Shown here one piece after another: positions 1-6,506 of a stretch of 7,434 nucleotides of DNA (the stretch's first letter is position 1; each line of letters opens with the position of its first letter). This DNA comes from Acidobacteriota bacterium (GTDB lineage Bacteria > Acidobacteriota > Terriglobia > UBA7540), in NCBI GenBank assembly GCA_021789565.1, contig JAJYJL010000368.1, positions 1 to 7,434 on the forward strand, in the 5' to 3' direction. The notes beneath the pieces are model-generated. The model was not told the DNA's origin. It did not search any database and worked only from the letters and a program-made list of their open reading frames with translations. Made by a program: the position numbers and the translations under genes.

Positions 1-217
1 TTTCCCGGCGCTCAATTTCACTGAAGCCGGGAAAAAGCAGGTTGCAGCCTTCGAGAAGGGTAGCGCAGAGTCGTTCTGTGACTCTGCGGGTTTTGATTGC
101 AAAGGAAAGGGCCGCAGAGTAACACACTTCGCCCACGACTCTTCGCGACTCGTTCTTCTGCCCATCCTCGAAGCTAAAACCGGCAAGAAAACCGAACACG
201 AAGAAAAGAGCAAGTGA
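1..217 (+). CDS. 3' end of an unidentified protein gene (partial)
   Basis: This is the C-terminal part (71 residues) of a gene whose start lies outside the window. The frame is open from base 2 to the TGA at 215-217. The peptide begins FPALNFTEAGKKQVAAF, has two cysteines eight residues apart (CDSAGFDC), then a hydrophobic stretch (RLVLLPILEA) and a charged Lys/Glu-rich tail (TGKKTEHEEKSK). The amino-acid mix looks like a real soluble protein. I do not recognise the family. It lies on the same strand as the ATPase gene, 75 bp upstream of it, so the two may be cotranscribed. The frame could be open by chance, because only about 70 codons are visible. Confidence 0.6.
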   Translation, partial: FPALNFTEAGKKQVAAFEKGSAESFCDSAGFDCKGKGRRVTHFAHDSSRLVLLPILEAKTGKKTEHEEKSK

Positions 218-251
218 AGGGCTGGTGACCGTCCCTCAGGGGGGCCCGGAA

Positions 252-270
252 GGGCATGCTAGGCGTGCCC
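252..270 (+). other. Intergenic hairpin upstream of the ATPase gene
   Basis: The arms GGGCATG (252-258) and CGTGCCC (264-270) form a 7-bp stem with one G-T pair around a 5-nt loop. No T-tract follows, so it does not look like an intrinsic terminator. It ends 22 bp before the ATPase ATG and could lie in the leader or between two cotranscribed genes. A role is not established. Confidence 0.4.
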
Positions 271-282
271 ACACCCTCGTAT

Positions 283-287
283 AGGTG
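283..287 (+). promoter_or_regulatory. Ribosome binding site of the ATPase gene
   Basis: AGGTG lies 5 nt before the ATG at 293. It is a moderate Shine-Dalgarno match at a suitable distance and supports that start. No convincing -35/-10 pair was seen in the 75-bp gap. Confidence 0.5.
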
Positions 288-292
288 CAGAC

Positions 293-2842
293 ATGGACAT
301 AAAAGAATTGGAAACATGGTTCCAAGAGAGGCCTAGGTGGCTTCAGGACGCCGCGAGACGCCTTGTCCAAAACGGTGACCTGGCGGAAAAGGACTATGCC
401 GAATTATTCAACATGTGCAAGGGGGAAGTGCTAGGTCAGTCTCCGACCTTCAGCCCGCTACCCGCTGGCTCACTCAGCTTTCAAGACACGACAAAACCGT
501 TACGCCTCAAGTCCATAGCGCACGTTCAAGGTATTAACGCGCTCTCGCCAACAAAGCCTCTAGAGTTTGGCCAAGAGCAACTTTGCATCGTCTATGGTCG
601 GAACGGGACGGGAAAGTCGGGCTACGTGCGGCTGCTGAAACACGCTTGTGGCGCCCGCCACCTAGGCCAACTTGAAGGCGATATCTTTCGTGATGGCCAA
701 GAGCCGCAATCGGCAAGGTTCACTTTTAGTGATGGAGCTATGACTAAGGATGCGCAGTGGTCTGACGCCCCGATACCTGATCTCGAAGGCATAGACATTT
801 ACGACACTACCAGCGGCCTCATCTATGTAAATGAGGAGAACGAAGTTACCTTCGAACCTTTGCTCCTGCGCCTGTTCACACGTCTTACTGATTCGTGCAC
901 AAGCCTGAGCAACCGCATAAACGACCGGATTAGCGGACTCGTGTCCAAGAAACCGGATTTGCCCGCAGAATTTGCAAAAACCAATGCGGGTGCGTGGTAC
1001 CAGGGTTTATCTGCCGCCATAACCTCAAAGAGCGTGGACGAGGAGACGGCTTGGACACCCGCGTTCGAGGAAGAGCTTGGTGAACTAAAAAAGAGGCTCG
1101 CAGAAGCGAACCCGGCAGCTAAGGCTGGTTCTCTTCGCCGACGAAAGGAAGCTGTCCTCGAGCTCAGGAAAGATTTGCAAAGCCGCCTGGAGGGCCTATC
1201 GAAAGAGCGCTGCGAAAAATATGTGGGCGCCAAAACGGATGCAGGAAATAAGCGCAAAGCAGCGGACCAAGACGCGAGGAAGATATTTGAAAACTGCCCT
1301 CTTGGCAGAGTCGGGTCTGAATCGTGGCGGCTCATGTGGAATGCGGCACGAAGATACTCAGAAGAAGCATATCCGGGAACGCAGTTTCCTAATGTCGCCG
1401 ACGATGCGCGTTGCGTTTTGTGCCAGCAACCTCTCGACGGGCAAGCCCGCGCTCGGCTCGTCTCGTTTGAGGAATTTGTAAAAGCGGAACTACAGCGCCT
1501 GGCGACCGAAGCCGAACAAACGGTTCGGGAAATGGAGAATTCACTCCCCGAGGCCCTGACTTCTAGTGCCCTCAACACCAAAATGGGTGCAGCAGGAATT
1601 GAAGATGCTGCCATCCGGACTCAAATAGGCGATTTCAACTCGACCCTCGCAAAACGAAGGCAGTCGTGCCTCGCAGCCGAAAAAAAAGAGGAAATTTCGC
1701 CAGATCCCCCGTTGCCTGATGTGGTGGCACTGCTCGACGGCATTGCGATGCAGACTGAAAGAGAGGCTGTTGCATGCGACGAGGACGCGAAAGGACAGAA
1801 CAGGCCGGAACTCGACAAACGGGCCAAAGAACTGTCTCTGCGGAGGTGGCTGAATCAACAGCGCAACGCAATCGATGAGGAGATCACGCGGCTGGGTGCC
1901 GTGGTGGTACTGAACGAAATGGATAAATTGACCAATACCCATGCTCTCTCTACTAGGAAGGGGAAGCTCGCAGAGGAATTGATTACGGAAGCATACATTC
2001 GCAGGTTCCAGGCGGAGTTGAACCAGCTTCAAGGCGCCCGCATCAAGGTCGAATTGAAAAAAACAAAATCCGTTGTAGGGCGTGTATACCACAGGATCGC
2101 ACTCAGCAACGCAAAAAAGAAAGTAAAGACGTCGGAAATTCTAAGCGAGGGCGAGTTCCGGATTGTCTCACTGGCGGCCTTTCTTGCTGACGCTGAAGGT
2201 CGGGGAGCGAAAACCCCGTTCATCTTCGACGACCCCATTTCCTCACTCGACCTCGAGTATGAGGAGGCAACCGCACAGCGACTGGTGAGGCTTAGTACGG
2301 CTCGGCAGGTCATCGTATTCACTCATCGATTGTCATTGATTGGGTTTCTAGAGAAGTACGCCAAGAAATATAACCTCAAACCATCCCTCATATGTCTTAG
2401 CGACTATAAGATTGGTGACGTCTCGGAATTGCCGATTAACCTCAAAAAGACAGACTCCACTGTGAACGAGTTGCTGAATAAGCATCTGCCCCAAGCCAAG
2501 AAGGCCTTCGACGAGGGTGATGCGGCTTATGAGAAAGAGGCAAGTGCGATGTGTCGTAACATTCGCATCCTGCTTGAACGCGTAGTTGAGAAAGACTTGC
2601 TGAACGAGGTTGTCAGGCGGTTCAACCCAGAGGTACAGACAAAGGACAAGATTCATGCACTCGCAAGGATCACCGACGGGGACTGCAAATTCATAGACGA
2701 ATACATGACAAAATACTCCCGGTACGAGCATTCGCAGCCGGAGGAGGCCGCGATAAAGCTGCCTCCGCCAGACGAAATCGAGAGAGACCTTAACGCGGTA
2801 ACTGAATTTATCAAGGAAATCAAGGGAAGAAAGGAGCAATAG
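293..2842 (+). CDS. RloC-like ABC/SMC-type ATPase with zinc hook and putative C-terminal RNase domain
   Basis: This 849-residue cytoplasmic protein is built like Rad50 and RloC. Residues 1-60 form a Trp-containing helical extension. Walker A (GRNGTGKS) is at 102-109. A long charged helical region runs from about 190 to 590, with a CVLC zinc-hook motif at 374-377 followed by QQPL. The ABC signature LSEGE is at 617-621, Walker B FIFDD at 643-647, the D-loop SSLD at 650-653, and the H-loop histidine at 678 (FTH). The ATPase head is therefore complete. The last 170 residues contain R758-ILL-E762 and H813 (SRYEHSQP), which resemble the Arg-xxx-Glu...His triad of the PrrC/RloC anticodon nucleases. 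From family knowledge, RloC couples its ATPase to tRNA cleavage during phage infection or DNA damage. Nuclease activity here is inferred. No restriction-modification genes are visible. Sampled stretches look less GC-rich than the gene at 4040-6502, which hints at transfer. It could instead be a related AAA_13 ATPase without nuclease activity. Confidence 0.85.
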   Translation: MDIKELETWFQERPRWLQDAARRLVQNGDLAEKDYAELFNMCKGEVLGQSPTFSPLPAGSLSFQDTTKPLRLKSIAHVQGINALSPTKPLEFGQEQLCIVYGRNGTGKSGYVRLLKHACGARHLGQLEGDIFRDGQEPQSARFTFSDGAMTKDAQWSDAPIPDLEGIDIYDTTSGLIYVNEENEVTFEPLLLRLFTRLTDSCTSLSNRINDRISGLVSKKPDLPAEFAKTNAGAWYQGLSAAITSKSVDEETAWTPAFEEELGELKKRLAEANPAAKAGSLRRRKEAVLELRKDLQSRLEGLSKERCEKYVGAKTDAGNKRKAADQDARKIFENCPLGRVGSESWRLMWNAARRYSEEAYPGTQFPNVADDARCVLCQQPLDGQARARLVSFEEFVKAELQRLATEAEQTVREMENSLPEALTSSALNTKMGAAGIEDAAIRTQIGDFNSTLAKRRQSCLAAEKKEEISPDPPLPDVVALLDGIAMQTEREAVACDEDAKGQNRPELDKRAKELSLRRWLNQQRNAIDEEITRLGAVVVLNEMDKLTNTHALSTRKGKLAEELITEAYIRRFQAELNQLQGARIKVELKKTKSVVGRVYHRIALSNAKKKVKTSEILSEGEFRIVSLAAFLADAEGRGAKTPFIFDDPISSLDLEYEEATAQRLVRLSTARQVIVFTHRLSLIGFLEKYAKKYNLKPSLICLSDYKIGDVSELPINLKKTDSTVNELLNKHLPQAKKAFDEGDAAYEKEASAMCRNIRILLERVVEKDLLNEVVRRFNPEVQTKDKIHALARITDGDCKFIDEYMTKYSRYEHSQPEEAAIKLPPPDEIERDLNAVTEFIKEIKGRKEQ

Positions 2843-2945
2843 CCAGTAGACAGGGCAGCAGTTTTGCGCAGTGAGATTTTTGCGTGCGGGGTTTTACGAA
2901 CCCACGGCATAGAAACAATGCCAGGTCGGGGGCAGTGGGGCGAAG

Positions 2946-3359
2946 GTGCCGTTAACGAGGGAAAATAAAATTCTGGCGTTGATTACGGGCATCCTGCTGC
3001 CCTACATGGCCTTTGTATTCTACCTGGCCCTCCGGGTTCCGCAGCATCCCTTGCCGGAGTGGTTTCCCTTTTTCGGCGGGCTCTACCTTTTTGTCGCCCT
3101 GGCGGTGGTGATGCTTGTGAGCAGGAGAATCCAGCGCGGAGCGCCGCCGCAGGAAACGGAGAAGGCCCGCAGGGCGCGAAAACTGGGAAGAGTGATTGTG
3201 ACTTACCTGATACTTGTCTGGTCGCTCTTGTTTCTTTACGGAGCTTACAATACGCTGAAGGGCGACTACCCGATGTCGCGGGCGCTTCCCGCCGGGGGAA
3301 CGCTCTTGTTGTTCATCGGGTTGTTTTCATGGGCGCTGTACCGCGACCGAAAGATGTAG
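2946..3359 (+). CDS. Small four-helix membrane protein, unknown function
   Basis: This 137-residue protein is not recognised. Four hydrophobic segments are visible at about residues 9-29, 39-59, 82-102 and 113-132. A basic loop (60-81, RRIQRG...KARRARK) lies between helices 2 and 3, and the tail is basic (RDRKM). By the positive-inside rule both ends would face the cytoplasm. The start is GTG: an in-frame TAG at 2910-2912 closes the frame, GTG 2946 is the first usable start after it, and the first in-frame ATG (residue 21) would cut into helix 1. The Shine-Dalgarno is weak (GGGG at 2937-2940). The gene starts 103 bp after the ATPase stop and 35 bp separate it from the next small membrane gene, so those two are probably cotranscribed. 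Confidence 0.75.
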   Translation: MPLTRENKILALITGILLPYMAFVFYLALRVPQHPLPEWFPFFGGLYLFVALAVVMLVSRRIQRGAPPQETEKARRARKLGRVIVTYLILVWSLLFLYGAYNTLKGDYPMSRALPAGGTLLLFIGLFSWALYRDRKM

Positions 3360-3394
3360 CGAGCCTCTGGGCCACGAAACGGGGTAATTGCTGC

Positions 3395-3574
3395 ATGAAG
3401 CTACAGTACGTTCTTTCTATCGTCCTGGGGGCATTATTGTTTTACGTTTCGTTCGGTGTCCCCCATACAGAGATGGCGGGAATTGACGCACCTAAGTGGC
3501 TTGCGGGGATGGGCATCTTACTGGTCGGATACGGTGTCCTTGGGCTCTTCAGAAAGTCTGGCGGCAACCGGTAA
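3395..3574 (+). CDS. Small two-helix membrane protein, unknown function
   Basis: This 59-residue protein begins MKLQYVLSIV at ATG 3395 and ends at TAA 3572-3574. It has two hydrophobic segments, at about residues 4-22 and 35-52, with a short acidic/polar linker between them (PHTEMAGIDAPK) and a basic end (FRKSGGNR). This fits a hairpin in the inner membrane with both ends inside. The frame stays open upstream into the preceding gene, but that part is a shadow of the 137-residue protein. The ATG at 3395 is the sensible start, with GGGG at 3381-3384 as a weak and rather distant ribosome site. The family is not recognised. It lies 35 bp after the four-helix membrane protein gene and is probably in one transcript with it. 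Confidence 0.6.
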   Translation: MKLQYVLSIVLGALLFYVSFGVPHTEMAGIDAPKWLAGMGILLVGYGVLGLFRKSGGNR

Positions 3575-3623
3575 CAAAGCGCGTTGCCACTGTCAGTGAT
3601 TTTCTAGCCATGGGTTCTGCGTG

Positions 3624-3665
3624 AGGCAGGTGCCCACGGACAGGAGGACGCTGCCTGTGGCTGCC
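3624..3665. repeat. Imperfect inverted repeat
   Basis: The outer arms GGCAG (3625-3629) and CTGCC (3661-3665), middle arms CCA (3634-3636) and TGG (3658-3660), and inner arms CAGG (3641-3644) and CCTG (3654-3657) make a bulged stem around a GC-rich loop. The core GTGCCCACGGACAGGAG resembles short dispersed repeats I associate with acidobacterial genomes. Only one copy is visible here, so the repeat status is inferred. Confidence 0.4.
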
Positions 3666-3732
3666 GATCACGCTGCGGAGAGTTGACGGCGTCGTCCGCG
3701 TATACACCGCAAGAGCCGCGACTTATGCGGCA

Positions 3733-3765
3733 CCCGTGATCCTTCGCTGCGCTCAGGATGACGGG
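3733..3765. repeat. Hairpin repeat with GATCCT/AGGATG arms
   Basis: The arms 3733-3743 (CCCGTGATCCT) and 3755-3765 (AGGATGACGGG) pair over 11 positions with a single G-G mismatch. They enclose an 11-nt loop (TCGCTGCGCTC). This sequence type (GATCCTTCGCTGCGCTCAGGATGA) is familiar to me as a dispersed repeat of acidobacteria and some other phyla. Just upstream, GCCGC (3715-3719) and GCGGC (3727-3731) form a second small stem preceded by the 14-bp repeat CCGCAAGAGCCGCG. Confidence 0.55.
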
Positions 3766-3831
3766 CATAGGCGGCTGGTGCTGATTTCAATCACTCAATT
3801 GCAATTCGCTCAATCGCCAATTCCCAAACCA

Positions 3832-3879
3832 CCCCTCACCCGACTGCTGGCGCGGCCACCCTCTCCCCGAGGGCGAGGG
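3832..3879. repeat. 48-bp dispersed repeat, copy 1
   Basis: It begins CCCCTCACCCG, has a variable centre, and ends in a hairpin with arms CCCTCTCCC (3859-3867) and GGGCGAGGG (3871-3879), one mismatch and a 3-nt loop. A second copy of the same length and layout lies at 3954-4001. The pattern CCCCTCACCC...CCCTCTCCC...GAGGG is a widespread bacterial REP-like motif. Confidence 0.65.
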
Positions 3880-3896
3880 CTAAATCATCAAACAAA

Positions 3897-3950
3897 CGGC
3901 CGATGAGGCGAAAGCCGCAAGAGCCGCGGCCCGTAAAGGGCCGCGCTACG
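3897..3950. repeat. GC-rich hairpin repeat with CCGCAAGAGCCGCG lead
   Basis: The perfect 8-bp stem CGCGGCCC (3925-3932) and GGGCCGCG (3938-3945) closes a 5-nt loop GTAAA. It is preceded by CGGCCGATGAGGCGAAAG and the 14-bp word shared with 3707-3720. The two places look like members of one family in which the stem has diverged. No T-tract follows, so a terminator role is not evident. Confidence 0.55.
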
Positions 3951-3953
3951 AAA

Positions 3954-4001
3954 CCCCTCACCCGCCGTCGTACCTCCGGCACCCTCTCCCCTCGGAGAGG
4001 G
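3954..4001. repeat. 48-bp dispersed repeat, copy 2
   Basis: It has the same 11-base start as copy 1 (CCCCTCACCCG), a different centre (CCGTCGTACCTCCGGCA), and a perfect 8-bp hairpin CCCTCTCC (3982-3989) and GGAGAGGG (3994-4001) with a 4-nt loop. The stem is followed on the plus strand by CCAAGATTGTTTT. The copy could therefore act as a weak plus-strand terminator for the membrane-protein operon, although the T-run starts about 6 nt too far downstream. Confidence 0.65.
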
Positions 4002-4039
4002 CCAAGATTGTTTTGACCGCCGCTACAACGGAATGGCAG

Positions 4040-6502
4040 CTAATATCGAATGGCGGTGAGGCGGCCGGTATTTTCGCCACGCAGCCAGATGTAGATGGGA
4101 GCGCGCGGGCTGGGCGGCGGCCACACCATCTCAATCTTGAGAGTCTGTTCCTGGGGCGATCCGCTGACCGTCGTTGGAATCCCTTGCACGGGATAGCCGG
4201 CGTCGGGCGCCCATCCGGTCTTATCGATCATCTGCAGGTCCTGGCCTGTAAGCGTGCCCGCATAAAGAGTGTTGCCCAGTTTTTCATTGGTTAAAGTGAA
4301 CCTGGTGATTCGGGGCAAACGTGTTACGCGGCCCAGGGTGTAGGGATCGGAACTGCCGGTGGTCGGGTCGGCCACGGTGGCGTCCAGCAGGCAACCTGAC
4401 TGGCCTACAGCCCCCGGGTCCACTGAGAGAAACAGGGCGCCGCTGCCGGCGAAATCGAGTTGAGCGGATTTGCCGCTGTCGCCGGGATGCAGCGTGAGCG
4501 CCTGCCGTGTGTCGCTGTCGTTGCTGCAATCAAGCGTGACGGCGGGGCTCGGCCCCATGTTCGCGGCCTCGATGGCAAAGCTGACCGGCGACCCCGCCGG
4601 GATTTCGCTCTTGCCAAGCGCCACGTTGCTCTCCTTGGGGAACGAGGCGCGCACGTCCGCGATTCTGGGGCGCGGGCCCACGACGTGGACGACGTCTGCC
4701 AGCGCCAGCGGCTTGCCGATTCCTTCAATGTGCAGGTTGGCGGCGAGCAAGTCACCCTTGTGAGCTTTCGGTTCAAGTTCCAGAGTGACTTTGCGCTCAG
4801 TCGCTTCGTTGCTGTCCGCGGCCGCCGGAGCCAGCGTCCACTTTGCGCCGTCACTAGTAATGCCGGTTATGCGATCCAGGCCGGAACCGCGCAGGGTGAG
4901 CGTCTGCTCCTTTTCTCCCAGGTTGGCGCGCAACGGGAGGCCCGAGAGCTTGGGATTGGGCGGATGGATGGTCAACTGCACGTCCTGACTGGTTCCGTTC
5001 AACTGGCTCAGCATCAGGGTATAGCTTCCCGCCTCGAGGCTGGATGTATCAATGTGTGTTTCCAGGGTGTGCTGCTCGCCTCCCTGCTTGCCCTTGTCCA
5101 GCGTGAAGTTCAGGACTTTCGCGATGGCGTTCTTGTCGCCCGCCTTCACCAGCGAAAGGTTGTTCACAAATTCGAAATCGGAGCCGGTCAGCTTGACGGC
5201 AACCGTGCCGCTTCCCTGAACGAGATTGTCTTCAGATTCCGGCGTCACCTTCGCCGTGGAGAGGTCGGCAAACTTGTGGACTTCCACCGTGCCGGCAACG
5301 TCGAACGGCGTCCAGTCCCACAGCGCCGCCAGCTTGTACTTGCCCGGCACAAGCTGCGCCTTGGTCAGATCAAGCGCCACGGTGTCGTCGGAGGATCCAA
5401 CGGTCACGTTAACGGGAATCGACAAGTTGTGATCGTCGGATACCAGTTTCCACTCGCGCGCGCGGGGAAGGTCCCTTAATTGGCCCCGCGTCTTGCAAGT
5501 CACCTTGAATTCAGACTTCCAGCCGAGCGGGACATGCGTCGTCGCGGGAAGGGAAACCGCTGGCGGTCCAACATTGGGAACTCTCCGCACCCACAGGTAG
5601 GCTGTCCGCATGCGCTTGGCAGGCTCTTTTTGTGTAGTGCAAAGTTCCAGATTGCCGGATGCCGCGGGTTGCGCGAAGGCCGCACGGAAGTCCGTGTCAG
5701 GAAACATCATGGTCCGCATGTTTTGCAGAAGAGATGCGCCACCGGCCGCCAACCCTACGGGCGTGCTCCCCCAGAAAAGCGCCGCCACCCAGGCCGCCAC
5801 TCCGGCAGATTGCTGGAGCGTGGTGGAACTTCCGCGTTCCGCCAGGGGATCGTATGACGACAGCGCGGGGACAACGGCGTGCAGAAGTTGCGCAGCCTGC
5901 TGGTCGGCAGGCGCCGTGGAACTGATCGAGGGCAGAGTAACTCCGTACTGTGATGAAAAGCCCTTGAGCACGGCATCAAGATCACGCCCGGCCGGCGGCG
6001 ATTGCTCATACTTGGAAAGCGTCTGGACCAGCGCCTCTACCGTTGCCGCCTTTTCGGCGTAATCGGCAAGCTGCGGAATCAGGTCCTGGTTGCGCTCAAC
6101 CAGGGAATTGACCTTCTTAACGTCAAGCCCGTGCGGACCGTAAACCACGCCGATAATCGAAGAGCGAGCGGGCACTTTCCATTCCTCGGTAACATTGGCG
6201 GGCAGCGGCGGCAGGATTTCAATTTTGCCGGATGTCCCTTTTGCGGCAGGGACGAAGAGTACCGTGATTTTTCCCTTCGGCCCTTTCTTCGGGTCGGAAG
6301 TTGGCGGCTCGTACTTCAGCTTCTCGCCATGCAAAATCACGTTGACCGAGTTGACAGGGAGCGGAGGCCCGCCCCGCTCCGGGACAACGAGCAGCTGAAA
6401 CTTCGTTACAGGTGCTCCGGCCGAACACGTGCCCGGCGTTACGGCAAAGCATTGAGTCGCAGTGACCAGAAAAAGTAGAGCGCAATGAACAATGGTTTTC
6501 AA
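4040..6502 (-). CDS. Large secreted protein with IPT/TIG-like beta repeats, unknown function
   Basis: This 820-residue exported protein starts with a clear signal peptide: basic MK, a hydrophobic core at residues 4-16, and likely cleavage after A20 (QCFA|VTPG). A mixed N-terminal region (21-120) is followed by a mainly helical stretch (about 125-265) ending in a hydrophobic Ala/Gly-rich segment at 234-257. From about 315 to the end it is beta-rich. Three similar motifs of the L-x-G-x-x-(F/L) type occur near residues 437 (KLTGSDFEF), 536 (TLRGSGLDR) and 750 (TLTGQDLQM), suggesting IPT/TIG- or Ig-like domains of about 100 residues. No catalytic motif was recognised, so binding or envelope structure is a guess. 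The start is TTG at 6502-6500: an in-frame TAA at 6517-6515 leaves no ATG, and a strong ribosome site precedes it. The gene is complete and GC-rich, and it converges on the small membrane genes. Confidence 0.88.
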   Translation of the reverse strand: MKTIVHCALLFLVTATQCFAVTPGTCSAGAPVTKFQLLVVPERGGPPLPVNSVNVILHGEKLKYEPPTSDPKKGPKGKITVLFVPAAKGTSGKIEILPPLPANVTEEWKVPARSSIIGVVYGPHGLDVKKVNSLVERNQDLIPQLADYAEKAATVEALVQTLSKYEQSPPAGRDLDAVLKGFSSQYGVTLPSISSTAPADQQAAQLLHAVVPALSSYDPLAERGSSTTLQQSAGVAAWVAALFWGSTPVGLAAGGASLLQNMRTMMFPDTDFRAAFAQPAASGNLELCTTQKEPAKRMRTAYLWVRRVPNVGPPAVSLPATTHVPLGWKSEFKVTCKTRGQLRDLPRAREWKLVSDDHNLSIPVNVTVGSSDDTVALDLTKAQLVPGKYKLAALWDWTPFDVAGTVEVHKFADLSTAKVTPESEDNLVQGSGTVAVKLTGSDFEFVNNLSLVKAGDKNAIAKVLNFTLDKGKQGGEQHTLETHIDTSSLEAGSYTLMLSQLNGTSQDVQLTIHPPNPKLSGLPLRANLGEKEQTLTLRGSGLDRITGITSDGAKWTLAPAAADSNEATERKVTLELEPKAHKGDLLAANLHIEGIGKPLALADVVHVVGPRPRIADVRASFPKESNVALGKSEIPAGSPVSFAIEAANMGPSPAVTLDCSNDSDTRQALTLHPGDSGKSAQLDFAGSGALFLSVDPGAVGQSGCLLDATVADPTTGSSDPYTLGRVTRLPRITRFTLTNEKLGNTLYAGTLTGQDLQMIDKTGWAPDAGYPVQGIPTTVSGSPQEQTLKIEMVWPPPSPRAPIYIWLRGENTGRLTAIRY

Positions 6503-6506
6503 ATCA

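Larger units (their letters stand above)
3575..4039. other. Convergent intergenic region filled with dispersed repeats
   Basis: No coding frame is supported in these 465 bp, which lie between genes that point at each other. They hold at least five inverted repeats, listed separately. A 14-bp direct repeat CCGCAAGAGCCGCG occurs at 3707-3720 and 3915-3928. Around 3786-3822 there is an AT-richer stretch with repeated CTCAAT/TCAATC words and the palindrome AATTGCAATT. A spot where transcripts meet is a common place for such elements, because insertion disrupts neither gene nor promoter. Confidence 0.7.

Noticed and set aside
823..1614. A 263-residue minus-strand frame inside the ATPase gene
   Set aside because: It is Ser/Arg-rich low-quality sequence opposite the zinc-hook region of a well-supported gene.
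293..2842. Housekeeping Rad50, RecN or SMC protein
   Set aside because: The short head-to-hook distance, the long tail after the H-loop and the N-terminal extension before Walker A do not fit these families.
2843..2945. Terminator after the ATPase gene
   Set aside because: A weak bulged stem GGGTT/AACCC exists near 2888-2903, but it has no following T-tract on either strand.
3059..3574. A 171-residue plus-strand frame overlapping the four-helix membrane gene
   Set aside because: Its first two thirds are an out-of-frame shadow of the 137-residue protein, rich in Arg/Gly/Pro without structure. Only the last 59 codons, from ATG 3395, read as a protein.
3583..3606. CACTG-T-CAGTG followed by ATTTTCT as a terminator for the membrane-protein genes
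   Set aside because: The loop of one base is impossible, and the remaining stem is only about three pairs.
3575..4039. CRISPR array
   Set aside because: The repeats are of different families, have internal hairpins and are not regularly spaced by unique spacers.
4460..5479. A 339-residue plus-strand frame inside the secreted-protein gene
   Set aside because: It is antisense to a convincing gene with a signal peptide. High GC content creates such long frames, and its composition (Arg/His/Val-rich, no domain) is that of an antisense shadow.
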